The position numbers and the translations under genes were made by a program. A DNA stretch of 64,000 nucleotides from Paucibacter sp. KCTC 42545 (lineage in GTDB: Bacteria > Pseudomonadota > Gammaproteobacteria > Burkholderiales > Burkholderiaceae_C), in contig NZ_CP013692.1 of the NCBI RefSeq assembly GCF_001477625.1, forward strand, positions 310,001 to 374,000, in the 5' to 3' direction. The notes under the pieces were generated by a model that did no database searches, was not told the DNA's origin, and saw nothing but the letters and a program-made list of their open reading frames with translations. Positions 1-10,241 of the stretch are shown piece after piece; positions within the stretch are counted from its first letter, which is position 1; each line of letters opens with the position of its first letter.

Positions 1-1227
<1,227 letters not shown>

Positions 1228-1249
1228 TCAGGTCTGTCCCGCAAATCAC

Positions 1250-1540
1250 TTATTTTTCAACAACGGCGAAGAGGTCTTCTTCGCGCATCACGAGGAGTTC
1301 GTTACCGTCGACCTTGACGGTCTGGACGCTGTACTTGCCGAACAGAACGCGGTCACCGACCTTGACGTTCAGGGCGATCAGGTCGCCACGGTCGTTGCGC
1401 TTGCCGTTACCGACGGCCAGCACTTCGCCTTGGTCCGGCTTCTCAGCGGCGGCGTCAGGGATGAAGATGCCCGAGGCAGTCTTGGTTTCTTGTTCGAGGC
1501 GCTTAACGATCACGCGATCGTGCAGAGGACGCAGGTTCAT
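1250..1540 (-). CDS. groS: Co-chaperonin GroES (10 kDa)
   Basis: GroES is the heptameric lid of the GroEL folding chamber. The 96-residue protein begins [18 protein letters not shown] and contains the mobile-loop region ([14 protein letters not shown]), as expected for a ~96-residue family. The ATG at 1540 is preferred over the in-frame GTG one codon upstream because a strong AAGGAG (complement of 1546-1551) lies 5 nt before it. It is the first gene of the groSL operon and is controlled by the CIRCE element and sigma-32-like promoter upstream. Confidence 0.98.
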   Translation of the reverse strand: MNLRPLHDRVIVKRLEQETKTASGIFIPDAAAEKPDQGEVLAVGNGKRNDRGDLIALNVKVGDRVLFGKYSVQTVKVDGNELLVMREEDLFAVVEK

Positions 1541-1621
1541 CACATCTCCTTGAGATATTGGTCAGGGCTGACAACAAAGCAACAGCCGAGAAAAGTCTCG
1601 GCTGCGCTGAATTTTGAGTCG

Positions 1622-1648
1622 TTAGCACTCACGGGGTGCGAGTGCTAG
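1622..1648 (-). promoter_or_regulatory. CIRCE operator (HrcA binding site)
   Basis: The sequence TTAGCACTC, nine bases, then GAGTGCTAG matches the CIRCE consensus TTAGCACTC-N9-GAGTGCTAA at 17 of 18 arm positions. It lies just downstream of the predicted groS promoter, where HrcA binding would block transcription until heat stress. hrcA itself is not in the window. Confidence 0.95.
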
Positions 1649-1655
1649 CAATCGA

Positions 1656-1684
1656 ATTATAGGGGCGAGAGTTGTCAATTCAAG
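1656..1684 (-). promoter_or_regulatory. Sigma-32 (RpoH)-type heat-shock promoter of groSL
   Basis: Read on the minus strand, CTTGAA (complement of 1679-1684) is followed after 13 bp by CCCCTATAAT (complement of 1656-1665). This resembles the RpoH consensus CTTGAA-N13-17-CCCCAT. The TATAAT core also looks like a sigma-70 -10 box, so both holoenzymes might use it. It sits immediately upstream of the CIRCE operator. Confidence 0.8.
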
Positions 1685-1861
1685 ACCCACCCTTGGCGCA
1701 GTGGGCGTTTGCCGGGCGGGGAGCTGCGATCAGGTCTGGGCTTAAAAGTGTCGGGGCACCAGCGCGGGCTGATTCTGGCTGCTGGAATTTTGGGTAGGTG
1801 ATCGAGTGGAGTTGGGTGTGGGCCTCGCTTCTGGGGCGAAGGCGGATGCGTTTGTGTTCGT
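1685..1861. other. Intergenic region, no feature seen
   Basis: Between the groS promoter and the 3' end of the SnoaL-like gene I see no convincing gene, hairpin or repeat. Short open frames here have no recognisable family and unsuitable starts. Confidence 0.5.
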
Positions 1862-2242
1862 TCACCAAGTTTGCGCAGCTGCGGTGCCTTGGTGATAACG
1901 CATTTGCCAACCGTCTCCAACCCGAATCCAGATGGAGGAACGCAAGGTGTGGCGTACCAAGGAACCATCCGCTTGACGATGAGCGGCTCGGTAGGTGAGT
2001 AAGGCAACGCCGGCCTGCAACTCTGTTGCGACGTAGTTGTCAGCGACCACTTCTACAGGCACTGACTCGCTGAGCAGCATGTCGACCATGGCTGCACGGT
2101 TCCAGTGGCGCCCGGACCGGCCAACTTCTTCAAAGTCGGCATGAAGCAATGCGTTGATTCTTGAAGCGCTTTTTCGAACGCCCGGAAGATGCAACTCGCC
2201 TTCGAGTTGGGAAAGGGTGCGAACTAGCGTGTCGGCCGACAT
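1862..2242 (-). CDS. SnoaL/DUF4440-like (NTF2 fold) protein
   Basis: The 126-residue protein looks like a DUF4440/NTF2-fold protein. It has an N-terminal helix, a central stretch matching the fold (LLHADFEEVGRSGRHWNRAA), later beta strands (VALLTYRAAH, HTLRSSIWIRVGDGWQMRYHQ) and the usual single-domain length. Such proteins are cone-shaped dimers; their ligand or reaction cannot be told from sequence. A GAGGAA box lies 5 nt before the ATG. The gene stands alone, with a hairpin upstream separating it from the transporter gene. Confidence 0.8.
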   Translation of the reverse strand: MSADTLVRTLSQLEGELHLPGVRKSASRINALLHADFEEVGRSGRHWNRAAMVDMLLSESVPVEVVADNYVATELQAGVALLTYRAAHRQADGSLVRHTLRSSIWIRVGDGWQMRYHQGTAAAQTW

Positions 2243-2360
2243 CTGGGTTCCTCTAGTGGCTACTCTTGAGCGCTAAAGGTTACCGTCTTGCTAGGCTGCT
2301 TTCGGCCTTCAACAGGCGCAGTTGGCGCAAGTAGCTCAGGCAAATGGCTGCCCAGGCTTG

Positions 2361-2388
2361 AATGCCCCGGCCGCGAAGCCGGGGCATT
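2361..2388 (-). terminator. Perfect 11-bp hairpin downstream of MHS transporter gene
   Basis: AATGCCCCGGC and GCCGGGGCATT flank a 6-nt loop, 5 bp after the transporter stop codon. There is no long T-run on either strand, so termination is inferred from position and stem strength. Confidence 0.6.
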
Positions 2389-2393
2389 GCTCT

Positions 2394-3713
2394 TTAGTCG
2401 CGCAGCGACTTCAAGCGGTTGACCCGCAAGGCCAGCAAGGTGCAGGCGGCACCCGACAGCAAATAGAGGCTAACGGCGCCCAGGCCGAAGCGCGCCGACA
2501 AGGCCAGCGCCACCAGGGGGGCAAAGGCGGCGCCGATCAGCCAAGCCAGGTCGGCCGTCAGGGCGGCGCCGGTGTAGCGGAAGCGGGGCAGGAAGTTGGA
2601 GGTCACCGCGCCGGCGGCCTGACCATAGGACAGGCCCAGCAGTACAAAGCCGACCAGGATGAAGCTGTCTTGGCCCGCCGTGCCGCCGCCCAGCAGCCAG
2701 GGTGTCAGCAGGCTGAACAGGCCGATCACGGTGGCCAAGCTGCCCAGGAAGCTGCGCCGGCCCATGCGGTCGGCGATCAGGCCTGAGATCGGCATGGCGG
2801 CGGCTGCCAGCAGGGCGCCGCCGATCTGCACGCTGAGGAATTCGCCCATGGTCTGCGCGGAGTACAGCGACACCCAGGACAGCGGGAACACCGTCACCAA
2901 ATGGAAGAGCGCGTAGCTGGCCAGGCTGGCGAAGGCGCCGATGGCGATGTTCTCGCCTTGCTGGCTGAGCAGTTCGCGCACGCTGCAGGGCTCCAGTTCG
3001 CGGGCTTCGAGTTCGCGCTCGTACTCGTGCGTGAGCACCAGGCGCAGGCGGGCGAACAAGGCCACCACATTGATGGCGAAGGCGGCGAAAAAGGGGTAGC
3101 GCCAGCCCCAGCTGAAGAAGTCAGCGCCGTCCAGATTGGCCCACAGGTAAGCAAACAAGCCGGCTGCGATCACAAAACCCAGCGGTGCACCCAGTTGACC
3201 CAGCATGGCGTACCAGCCGCGCTTGCCTTCCGGCGCATTCATGGCCAGCAGCGAGGGTAGGCCGTCCCAGGAGCCGCCCAGCGCCAGGCCTTGGCCGATG
3301 CGGAAGATGGCCAGCAGGACGATGGCGCTGCCGCCGATGGCGGTGTAGCTGGGCAGCATCGCCATGCCGGCGGTGGAGCTGCCTAACAGGAAGAGCGCCA
3401 GGGTCATCTTGGTGCTGCGGCCGAAGTGCTTTTGCACCTGCATGCCCAGCACCGTGCCGATCGGCCGCACCATAAAGGCCAGGGCCAGTAGGGCGAAGGC
3501 GTAAAGCGTGCCGTCCAATCGGCTGGCAAAGGGGAAGAACACGGCCGGGAAGACCAGAACCGAGGCGATGCCGAAGACGAAGAAGTCGAAGTACTCCGAC
3601 GCGCGGCCGATGATGACGCCGACGGCGATATCACCCGGGGCGACCGAGCTGGCTTCTTGGGAATTGCTGGCCGGTTGGCCGGCAGGGAGCGGGTAGGCGG
3701 CTGAGCTGTTCAT
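2394..3713 (-). CDS. MFS transporter, metabolite:H+ symporter (MHS)-like
   Basis: A 439-residue inner-membrane protein with about 12 hydrophobic segments. The start of the first segments (GRASEYFDFFVFGIASVLVFPAVF) and the loop-2/3 region (MVRPIGTVLGMQVQKHFGRS) resemble the MHS branch of the major facilitator superfamily (ProP, ShiA, citrate/alpha-ketoglutarate symporters). A second MFS-type loop, GLIADRMGRRSFLG, lies in the C-terminal half. The substrate cannot be predicted. The gene is divergent from cyoA across a 148-bp regulatory gap and ends at a strong hairpin, so it is probably monocistronic. Confidence 0.85.
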   Translation of the reverse strand: MNSSAAYPLPAGQPASNSQEASSVAPGDIAVGVIIGRASEYFDFFVFGIASVLVFPAVFFPFASRLDGTLYAFALLALAFMVRPIGTVLGMQVQKHFGRSTKMTLALFLLGSSTAGMAMLPSYTAIGGSAIVLLAIFRIGQGLALGGSWDGLPSLLAMNAPEGKRGWYAMLGQLGAPLGFVIAAGLFAYLWANLDGADFFSWGWRYPFFAAFAINVVALFARLRLVLTHEYERELEARELEPCSVRELLSQQGENIAIGAFASLASYALFHLVTVFPLSWVSLYSAQTMGEFLSVQIGGALLAAAAMPISGLIADRMGRRSFLGSLATVIGLFSLLTPWLLGGGTAGQDSFILVGFVLLGLSYGQAAGAVTSNFLPRFRYTGAALTADLAWLIGAAFAPLVALALSARFGLGAVSLYLLSGAACTLLALRVNRLKSLRD

Positions 3714-3769
3714 GTCGATTGGGAAGGTAGCTGGGAGAAAACCCTCTTACGAGAGCGGCGGGACCCCTA

Positions 3770-3782
3770 GGACAAAATGTCC
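3770..3782. promoter_or_regulatory. Short palindrome in the transporter/cyoA divergent gap
   Basis: GGACAAAATGTCC has 5-bp arms around AAA, just before the FNR-like site. It could be a binding site for a local regulator, but the arms are short and chance is possible. Confidence 0.3.
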
Positions 3783-3787
3783 AATCG

Positions 3788-3801
3788 TTGACCTAGCTCA
3801 A
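3788..3801 (+). promoter_or_regulatory. FNR/ANR-like site upstream of cyoA
   Basis: TTGACCTAGCTCAA is an inverted repeat with the TTGA-N6-TCAA core of FNR-family boxes. It matches 8 of 10 positions of TTGAT-N4-ATCAA and lies 61 bp before cyoA. In E. coli FNR represses cyo without oxygen, so a similar role is plausible. The first half also resembles a -35 hexamer. Confidence 0.5.
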
Positions 3802-3861
3802 TCAGGATACATTCCGGCCGGGTACGCAATGGCGTTTTCCCGCCTTTTCTGGTAACTACCA

Positions 3862-4944
3862 ATGACTCCCGTCCCCTCCCCAAAATTGACTCAGGCCGGT
3901 CCCACAGGTCTGAAGCGGCTCGGCGTGCTGGCTGCAACGCTGCCTCTGGCGGCCTGCAATATGGTGGTGATGAAGCCTTCGGGCGACATCGCGCAGCAGC
4001 AAGCTCAGCTGATCATCACTTCCACGCTGCTGATGTTGCTGATCATCGTGCCGGTGATCTTCCTGACCCTGTTCTTTGCCTGGCGCTACCGCCAAGCCAA
4101 CCGGGCCGCCACGTACAAGCCGGACTGGGATCATTCCACCAAGCTGGAGTTGCTGATCTGGGGCGCGCCCTTGCTGATCATCATCGCACTTGGCGCCATC
4201 ACCTGGATCAGCACCCACAAGCTGGACCCCTATCGCCCGCTGGATCGCATCGCGCCCGGCCGCCCGGTGGCCGCTGATGTGAAGCCGCTGGTGGTGGAGG
4301 TGGTGGCGCTGGACTGGAAATGGCTGTTCCTTTACCCGGAGCAGGGCATTGCCACCGTCAACGAGCTGGCTGCCCCGCTGGACCGCCCGATTCAATTCAA
4401 GCTGACCGCCTCCACGGTGATGAACAGCTTCTACATCCCGGCGCTGGCAGGTCAGATCTACACCATGCCCGGCATGCAGACGCAGTTGCACGCGGTCATC
4501 AACAAGCCGGGCGTCTTCGACGGCTTCTCGGCCAATTACAGCGGCGCCGGCTTCTCGCATATGCGCTTTAAGTTCCATGGGCTGTCGCACGAAGACTTCG
4601 ATGTCTGGGTCGCCAAGAACAAGGCCGAGGGTGTGCTGCTGAGCCGCAGCGTTTATCAGCAGCTTGAGCAGCCCAGCGGCCGTGAGCCGGTGCGCCGCTA
4701 CGCCGAGGTGGAGCAGGGCCTGTATCAGGCCATCCTGAACCGCTGCGTGGATACCAACAAGATGTGCATGGGCCAGATGATGGCCATCGACGCCGCGGGC
4801 GGCACCGGCAAGGGCGGGGTGGACGGCGTGCGCCGCCAAGCCTGGCGTGACGGCGAACGCAGCGTGGTCGCCGCCATGTGCACCCCGCAAAACCTCGATC
4901 AGTACCTGCCTGCGGCCAACGCCAGCCGCAGCGCACAGCCCTGA
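3862..4944 (+). CDS. cyoA: Cytochrome bo-type ubiquinol oxidase subunit II
   Basis: Subunit II of the quinol-oxidising, proton-pumping haem-copper oxidase. The 360-residue lipoprotein has a signal peptide ending in LAAC (lipidated Cys near residue 32). Two membrane segments follow ([20 protein letters not shown] and [20 protein letters not shown]), then a periplasmic cupredoxin domain ([19 protein letters not shown]). The CuA ligand cluster of cytochrome c oxidases is absent, as expected for a quinol oxidase. The ribosome site is weak. It is first in the cyoABCD operon, 76 bp before cyoB. Confidence 0.96.
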   Translation: MTPVPSPKLTQAGPTGLKRLGVLAATLPLAACNMVVMKPSGDIAQQQAQLIITSTLLMLLIIVPVIFLTLFFAWRYRQANRAATYKPDWDHSTKLELLIWGAPLLIIIALGAITWISTHKLDPYRPLDRIAPGRPVAADVKPLVVEVVALDWKWLFLYPEQGIATVNELAAPLDRPIQFKLTASTVMNSFYIPALAGQIYTMPGMQTQLHAVINKPGVFDGFSANYSGAGFSHMRFKFHGLSHEDFDVWVAKNKAEGVLLSRSVYQQLEQPSGREPVRRYAEVEQGLYQAILNRCVDTNKMCMGQMMAIDAAGGTGKGGVDGVRRQAWRDGERSVVAAMCTPQNLDQYLPAANASRSAQP

Positions 4945-5020
4945 TTCGCCGGGCTGCCGGCCGCCGTGTCACCGACACAGCGGCCAGCGGCCCGCAATGC
5001 TAGAACTCCGAGAGAAGCCC

Positions 5021-7024
5021 ATGCTTGACTCCCCCAACACCTCAACATCGCTGCTTTTTGGTCGCCTCAGCTGGGCCGCCATTCCGCACGATCCCATCAT
5101 CCTCGGCACCTTTGTCATGGTGATCCTGGGCGGCCTCGGCCTGACCGGCGCGATGACCTACTACCGCGCCTGGGGCCCCTTGTGGCGCAATTGGTTGACC
5201 AGCATCGACCACAAAAAGATCGGCATCATGTACATCGTGCTGGCGATCGTCATGCTGCTGCGCGGCTTTGCCGACGCCATCATGATGCGCGCCCACCAAG
5301 CCATCGCCTTCGGTGACAACGCCGGTTTCCTGCCGCCGCACCACTACGACCAGATCTTCACCGCCCACGGCGTGATCATGATCTTCTTTGTGGCCATGCC
5401 TTTTGTGACCGGCTTCATGAACTATGTGGTGCCGCTGCAGATCGGTGCCCGCGATGTGGCCTTCCCCTTCCTGAATAACTTCAGCTTCTGGATGACGGCC
5501 AGCGGCGCCGTGCTGATCATGGCCTCGCTGTTCATCGGCGAGTTTGCTGCGACCGGCTGGCTGGCTTACCCGCCGCTGTCGGGCATTTTGGGTAGCCCGA
5601 GTGTGGGGGTGGATTACTACATCTGGTCACTGCAGCTCGCGGGGGTGGGCACGACGCTATCGGGCATCAACCTGATTGCCACCATCGTCAAGATGCGTGC
5701 ACCCGGTATGACGCTGATGAAGATGCCCGTCTTCACCTGGACCTCGCTGTGCACCAACGTGCTGATCGTGGCGGCCTTCCCGGTGCTGACCGCTGTGCTG
5801 GTCTTGTTGAGCTTGGACCGTTATCTCGGCACCAACTTCTTCACCAACGACATGGGCGGCAACGCCATGATGTATGTGAACCTGATCTGGATCTGGGGTC
5901 ACCCCGAGGTTTACATCCTGATCTTGCCCGCCTTCGGCATCTTCTCGGAAGTGGTGTCTACGTTCAGCCGTAAGCGCCTGTTCGGCTATGCCTCAATGGT
6001 TTATGCCACCGTGGTCATCACGATTCTGTCCTACCTGGTGTGGTTGCATCACTTCTTCACCATGGGCTCGGGCGCCAGCGTGAATGCCTTCTTCGGCATC
6101 ACCACCATGATCATCTCCATCCCCACGGGGGCGAAGATCTTCAACTGGCTGTTCACCATGTATCGTGGCCGCATCGAGTTTGATGTGCCCATGCTGTGGA
6201 CCATGGGCTTCATGGTCACCTTCGTGATCGGTGGCATGACGGGTGTGCTGCTGGCGGTGCCGCCGGCTGACTTCGTGCTGCACAACAGCTTGTTCCTGAT
6301 TGCCCACTTCCACAACGTCATCATCGGCGGCGTGCTGTTCGGCATGATGGCCGGCATCAGCTACTGGTTCCCCAAGGCCTTCGGCTACAAGCTCGACCCG
6401 TTCTGGGGCAAGTGCTCGTTCTGGTTCTGGCTGGTGGGCTTCTACCTCGCCTTCATGCCGCTGTATGTGCTGGGCCTGATGGGTGTGACTCGCCGCATGA
6501 GCCACTTCGATGACCCGTCGCTGCAGATCTGGTTCCAGGTTGCCGCACTCGGCGCCGTGCTGATCGCCATTGGCATCGCCAGCTTCCTGATCCAGTTGGT
6601 GGTGAGCTACCGCAACCGTGAAGCTCTGCGCGACCACACGGGCGACCCATGGGGTGGCCGCACGCTGGAGTGGTCCACCGCTTCGCCGCCGCCGGACTAC
6701 AACTTCGCCTTCACGCCCATCGTGCATGAGCTCGATGCTTGGCATGACATGAAGCAGCGCGGCGCGGTGCGCCCGACCAGCGGCTTTATGGAAATCCATA
6801 TGCCCAAGAACACCTCGGCAGGCATCATCTTGGCCGGCTTGGCCACGGTCTGCGGCTTTGCCCTGGTCTGGCAGATTTGGTGGTTGGTGATCGTCAGCTT
6901 CGTCGCCGTGTTGGCGGCAACTATCAAGCACACCTTCAACTACAAGCGCGATTTCTACATCCCCGCGGATGAAGTCAAGCGCTGTGAAGACGCCCGCAGC
7001 AAGGCCCTGGCGGCTCTTGCCTGA
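5021..7024 (+). CDS. cyoB: Cytochrome bo-type ubiquinol oxidase subunit I
   Basis: Catalytic subunit carrying the low-spin haem, the haem-copper reaction centre and the proton channels. The 667-residue product is close to E. coli CyoB (663). Visible metal-site residues include the low-spin haem His ([11 protein letters not shown]), the CuB His and cross-linked Tyr ([12 protein letters not shown]), the His-His pair ([10 protein letters not shown]) and the haem ligand pair ([12 protein letters not shown]). The ATG at 5021 is chosen for the GAGAG before it and its fit to family length. An in-frame ATG at 4997 would add 8 residues. Confidence 0.97.
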   Translation: MLDSPNTSTSLLFGRLSWAAIPHDPIILGTFVMVILGGLGLTGAMTYYRAWGPLWRNWLTSIDHKKIGIMYIVLAIVMLLRGFADAIMMRAHQAIAFGDNAGFLPPHHYDQIFTAHGVIMIFFVAMPFVTGFMNYVVPLQIGARDVAFPFLNNFSFWMTASGAVLIMASLFIGEFAATGWLAYPPLSGILGSPSVGVDYYIWSLQLAGVGTTLSGINLIATIVKMRAPGMTLMKMPVFTWTSLCTNVLIVAAFPVLTAVLVLLSLDRYLGTNFFTNDMGGNAMMYVNLIWIWGHPEVYILILPAFGIFSEVVSTFSRKRLFGYASMVYATVVITILSYLVWLHHFFTMGSGASVNAFFGITTMIISIPTGAKIFNWLFTMYRGRIEFDVPMLWTMGFMVTFVIGGMTGVLLAVPPADFVLHNSLFLIAHFHNVIIGGVLFGMMAGISYWFPKAFGYKLDPFWGKCSFWFWLVGFYLAFMPLYVLGLMGVTRRMSHFDDPSLQIWFQVAALGAVLIAIGIASFLIQLVVSYRNREALRDHTGDPWGGRTLEWSTASPPPDYNFAFTPIVHELDAWHDMKQRGAVRPTSGFMEIHMPKNTSAGIILAGLATVCGFALVWQIWWLVIVSFVAVLAATIKHTFNYKRDFYIPADEVKRCEDARSKALAALA

Positions 7025-7050
7025 AGCCAGGAATTAGCGAGACTGAAACG

Positions 7051-7683
7051 ATGAGTTCAAACATCCTCACCGCCGACGCGGTCACGGGCGCCCCGCGCTT
7101 CTTTGACACCGAAGGCAAGCATCATCCGCAGCAAGGCACGCTGCTGGGCTTCTGGCTCTATCTGATGAGCGACTGCCTGATCTTTGCCGTGCTGTTCGCC
7201 GTCTACGCCGTGCTGGGCCGCAGTTATGCGGCCGGCCCCTCGGGCGCGGATCTGTTCAGCCTGCCCCTGGTGGCGGCGGGTACGGCAGCGCTGCTGCTGT
7301 CCTCCATCACCTACGGCATGGCCATGATTGCCATGCAGCATGGCCGCATCAAGGGCGTGCTGACCTGGCTGGCCATCACCGGCTTGTTCGGTCTGGCCTT
7401 CCTGGGCCTGGAGCTGTATGAGTTCCACCACCTGATCCATGAAGGTGCGGGCCCGCAGCGCAGCGCCTTCTTGTCGGCCTTCTTTGCCCTGGTGGGCACC
7501 CACGGCTTGCACGTCACCTTCGGCCTGGTGTGGCTGGTGGTGCTGATGCTACAAGTCAAGAAGCTGGGCCTGACGGTGGAAAACAAGCGCCGCCTGATGT
7601 GCTTGTCGATGTTCTGGCACTTCTTGGACGTGGTCTGGATCGGTGTCTTCACCTTTGTTTATCTGATGGGAGTGATGCCATGA
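7051..7683 (+). CDS. cyoC: Cytochrome bo-type ubiquinol oxidase subunit III
   Basis: A 210-residue inner-membrane subunit with five hydrophobic segments and the CyoC signatures [20 protein letters not shown] and [14 protein letters not shown]. Subunit III stabilises the oxidase core and proton uptake. It starts 26 bp after cyoB, and its stop codon overlaps the cyoD start in an ATGA, implying translational coupling. Confidence 0.96.
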   Translation: MSSNILTADAVTGAPRFFDTEGKHHPQQGTLLGFWLYLMSDCLIFAVLFAVYAVLGRSYAAGPSGADLFSLPLVAAGTAALLLSSITYGMAMIAMQHGRIKGVLTWLAITGLFGLAFLGLELYEFHHLIHEGAGPQRSAFLSAFFALVGTHGLHVTFGLVWLVVLMLQVKKLGLTVENKRRLMCLSMFWHFLDVVWIGVFTFVYLMGVMP

Positions 7684-8096
7684 GCGCGCAGCATCAACAT
7701 GAGGGTCACGCTGACCACGATCACGATCACGATCACGATCACGGCCATGACGACGACGGCGGCTACCACGCCACCGTGCGCGGCTATGTGATTGGCTTCT
7801 TGCTGTCGGTCATCCTGACCGCCATCCCCTTCTGGCTGGTGATGGGCAAGGTCTTGCCGACATCGGGCATGACCGGGCTGGTCATCATGGGCTTTGCGGC
7901 GGTGCAGATCGTCGTCCACATGGTGTACTTCCTGCACATGAACGCCAAGGTCGAAGGCGGCTGGTCCATGCTGGCGCTGATCTTCACGCTGGTGATGGTG
8001 CTGATTCTGTTGGTCGGCTCGATCTGGGTCATGCACCATATGAACGCCAATATGATGCCCACCCACAGCATGGGCGAGGCGCGCATCGCGCCTTGA
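7680..8096 (+). CDS. cyoD: Cytochrome bo-type ubiquinol oxidase subunit IV, histidine-rich N-terminus
   Basis: A 138-residue small subunit with three membrane segments ([60 protein letters not shown]). Subunit IV helps assemble the oxidase and its CuB site. The N-terminal ~35 residues are unusually rich in His and Asp, with an (HD)n run encoded by four tandem CACGAT units at 7716-7739. The ATG at 7680 overlaps the cyoC stop, and its own stop overlaps the SURF1 start (TGATG). Confidence 0.93.
   Translation: MSAQHQHEGHADHDHDHDHDHGHDDDGGYHATVRGYVIGFLLSVILTAIPFWLVMGKVLPTSGMTGLVIMGFAAVQIVVHMVYFLHMNAKVEGGWSMLALIFTLVMVLILLVGSIWVMHHMNANMMPTHSMGEARIAP
7716..7739 (+). repeat. Four tandem CACGAT units in cyoD
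   Basis: Perfect 6-bp tandem repeat coding His-Asp four times, followed by CACGGC. It could gain or lose units by slippage without changing the frame. Confidence 0.9.
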
Positions 8097-8917
8097 TGCC
8101 CGTGAGCCAAAACCCAGCCAACAGCCAACACGCGGGTGCCGAACAGCCCCGCGCTGCGCGGCCGCGCTGGGTGGTGGCTTTTGTGCTTGTGCTGGCCGGC
8201 CTGCTTTGCGCAGGCTTTTTCGCGCTTGGCAATTGGCAGCTGCAGCGGCTGAGCTGGAAGCAGGCGCTGATCAATCGCATCAGCCAGGCTCAGCAGGCGG
8301 CGCCCGTGCCTGCGCCATCAGCCGCGCAATGGACGCAGTGGCCGCTGGCGCAGCAGCAAGCGCTGGAATATCACCGCGTCCGGCTGCAAGGGCGTTTTGC
8401 CCATGAGCTGGAAACCCTGGTGCGTGCCAGCACCGAGCTGGGTACGGGCTCCTGGGTGCTGACCCCGATGGCTGTTGAGCTTGAGGGGCAGCCGCGCGGC
8501 TGGGTGATCGTCAACCGTGGCTATGTGGGCGCGGATCAAGTGGCGCCCGCTAGCCGGCCGGCACCCGTGGCGACGACTGAGTTGCAAACGGTGGTCGGCT
8601 TGCTGCGCCTGAGTGAGCCCGTCGGCAGCCTGCTGCAAAAGAACCAGCCCGAGCAGGCACGCTGGTATTCACGCGATGTGGCGGCCATTGCCCAGGCTCG
8701 TGGCCTGAGCGGTGATGTGGCTCCCTTCTTCGTGGATGCGGTGGCTGCGCCCGAGCAGCCCGAGTGGCCGCGTGCCGGCCTGACCGTCTTGAGCTTCAAG
8801 AACAACCATCTGGTCTATGCCATCACCTGGTTTGGGCTGGCCTTGATGGTGCTGGGCGCGGCGGCTTTTCTCGCTCGTACAGAATGGCGGCTGAGACAAG
8901 CACGCCATGCCGACTGA
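8096..8917 (+). CDS. SURF1 family oxidase assembly protein
   Basis: A 273-residue protein with the SURF1 layout: an N-terminal membrane helix (WVVAFVLVLAGLLCAGFFAL) followed by GNWQLQRLSWKQ, a large external domain, and a C-terminal helix with NNHLVYAITWFGLALMVL. SURF1 proteins help insert haem into subunit I of haem-copper oxidases. The start overlaps the cyoD stop by one base, placing it in the cyo operon in the position where other bacteria often have cyoE. The 3' end overlaps regB by 11 bp. Confidence 0.92.
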   Translation: MPVSQNPANSQHAGAEQPRAARPRWVVAFVLVLAGLLCAGFFALGNWQLQRLSWKQALINRISQAQQAAPVPAPSAAQWTQWPLAQQQALEYHRVRLQGRFAHELETLVRASTELGTGSWVLTPMAVELEGQPRGWVIVNRGYVGADQVAPASRPAPVATTELQTVVGLLRLSEPVGSLLQKNQPEQARWYSRDVAAIAQARGLSGDVAPFFVDAVAAPEQPEWPRAGLTVLSFKNNHLVYAITWFGLALMVLGAAAFLARTEWRLRQARHAD

Positions 8918-10241
8918 CCCCCGCGCCACCTCCCGTCAAGAAGAAGCTGCCGCCGCGCCTGAGAATCTGGCCGGGCGGCGCAATCTGTTGCAGCTGATCC
9001 AGCTGCGCTGGCTGGCCGTGGCCGGGCAATTGGCCACCATCCTGACCGCCGAGCTGCTGCTGCAAGAGCGGCTGCCGCTGCGCGAGATGCTCATCCTGCT
9101 GGCTGGCCTGGCCTTGTTCAACGCCGCCTGCTGGCTGCGCTTGCTGCGGGCGCGCGGCACCATCCACAACGGCGAGTTGTTGGCGGGCCTGGTGGTGGAT
9201 GTGCTGGTGCTGAGCGCGCAGCTCTACTTCAGCGGCGGTGTCGGTAACCCCTTCATCTTTCTGTATTTGTTGCAGCTGGCCGTCGGCGCCATGCTGCTGC
9301 GGCCGCGCTATATCTGGGCCATGGTGGGTTTGACCTGCGCCTGCTTCTTGGTGCTGACGGTCTGGCACCGCCCGCTGAGCCTGCCGGATATGGGCCTGCA
9401 ATCTCTCTCGGTGCATTACATCGGCGGCCTGCTGGTCTGCTTCATGTTGAACGCGACGCTGCTGGTGATCTTCATTCACCGCATCGGCCGGAATTTGCGC
9501 CAGCGCGACAGCCATCTGGCCGATCTGCGTCAACGCGCCGCGGAAGACGAACACATCATCCGCATGGGCTTGCTGGCCAGCGGCGCGGCGCATGAGCTGG
9601 GCACGCCCTTGGCCACTTTGTCGGTGATTCTGGGCGACTGGTCGCGCATGGCGCCTTTCGCCGCCGACCCCGAGCTGCGCGAGGAAATCGAGGAGATGCA
9701 GTTCCAGCTGACCCGCTGCAAGTCCATCGTCACCGGCATCTTGTTGGCGGCCGGTGAGTCGCGCGGCGAGGCACCCGGTCAAACCACGCTGCATGCGTTT
9801 CTGGACGGCATGGTGGCCGAGTGGCGCGAAACCCGGCCTGGCCAGCAGCTGAGCTACGAGCGCCGCGACACGCCCGACCTTGCCATCATCTCCGACACCG
9901 CCCTCAAACAGATGCTGGCCAATGTGCTGGACAACGCGCTGGAAGCCGCGCCCCAGCAGCCCATCGCCCTGCAGGTGCGCTGCGCCGACGAATGGCTGAC
10001 GCTCTTGGTCTGCGACCAGGGGCCGGGTTTTGCCCCCGAGATCCTGGCGAATTTCGGCAAGCCCTATCACTCCAGCAAAGGCCGGCCCGGCAGCGGCCTG
10101 GGCCTCTTCTTGTCGGTCAATGTGGCGCGCACCCTGGGCGGGCATATCGAAGCCCGCAACCGGCCGCAGGGCGGCGCCGAGGTGCAAATCAGCCTACCGC
10201 TGGCAGCTTTGAGCTGGCGTGAAACAATTGGCCATGCCTGA
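8907..10241 (+). CDS. regB: Redox sensor histidine kinase, RegB/PrrB/ActS type
   Basis: A 444-residue membrane kinase with about six N-terminal segments, a DHp domain (HELGTPLAT, His near residue 229) and an ATPase domain (NVLDNALEAA, DQGPGFAPEIL, GSGLGLFLS). Two RegB hallmarks are present: the quinone-sensing heptad GGVGNPF (residues 110-116) and a Cys near residue 271 (LTRCKSI), where the family has a redox-active cysteine. RegB responds to the oxidation state of the quinone pool. Its overlap with the quinol oxidase operon suggests it senses the product of that enzyme and may control the operon. Confidence 0.9.
   Translation: MPTDPRATSRQEEAAAAPENLAGRRNLLQLIQLRWLAVAGQLATILTAELLLQERLPLREMLILLAGLALFNAACWLRLLRARGTIHNGELLAGLVVDVLVLSAQLYFSGGVGNPFIFLYLLQLAVGAMLLRPRYIWAMVGLTCACFLVLTVWHRPLSLPDMGLQSLSVHYIGGLLVCFMLNATLLVIFIHRIGRNLRQRDSHLADLRQRAAEDEHIIRMGLLASGAAHELGTPLATLSVILGDWSRMAPFAADPELREEIEEMQFQLTRCKSIVTGILLAAGESRGEAPGQTTLHAFLDGMVAEWRETRPGQQLSYERRDTPDLAIISDTALKQMLANVLDNALEAAPQQPIALQVRCADEWLTLLVCDQGPGFAPEILANFGKPYHSSKGRPGSGLGLFLSVNVARTLGGHIEARNRPQGGAEVQISLPLAALSWRETIGHA

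Noticed and set aside
7716..7739. Short tandem repeats (also 10264-10308) as a CRISPR array
   Set aside because: Units are contiguous, have no spacers and are in frame inside real genes.
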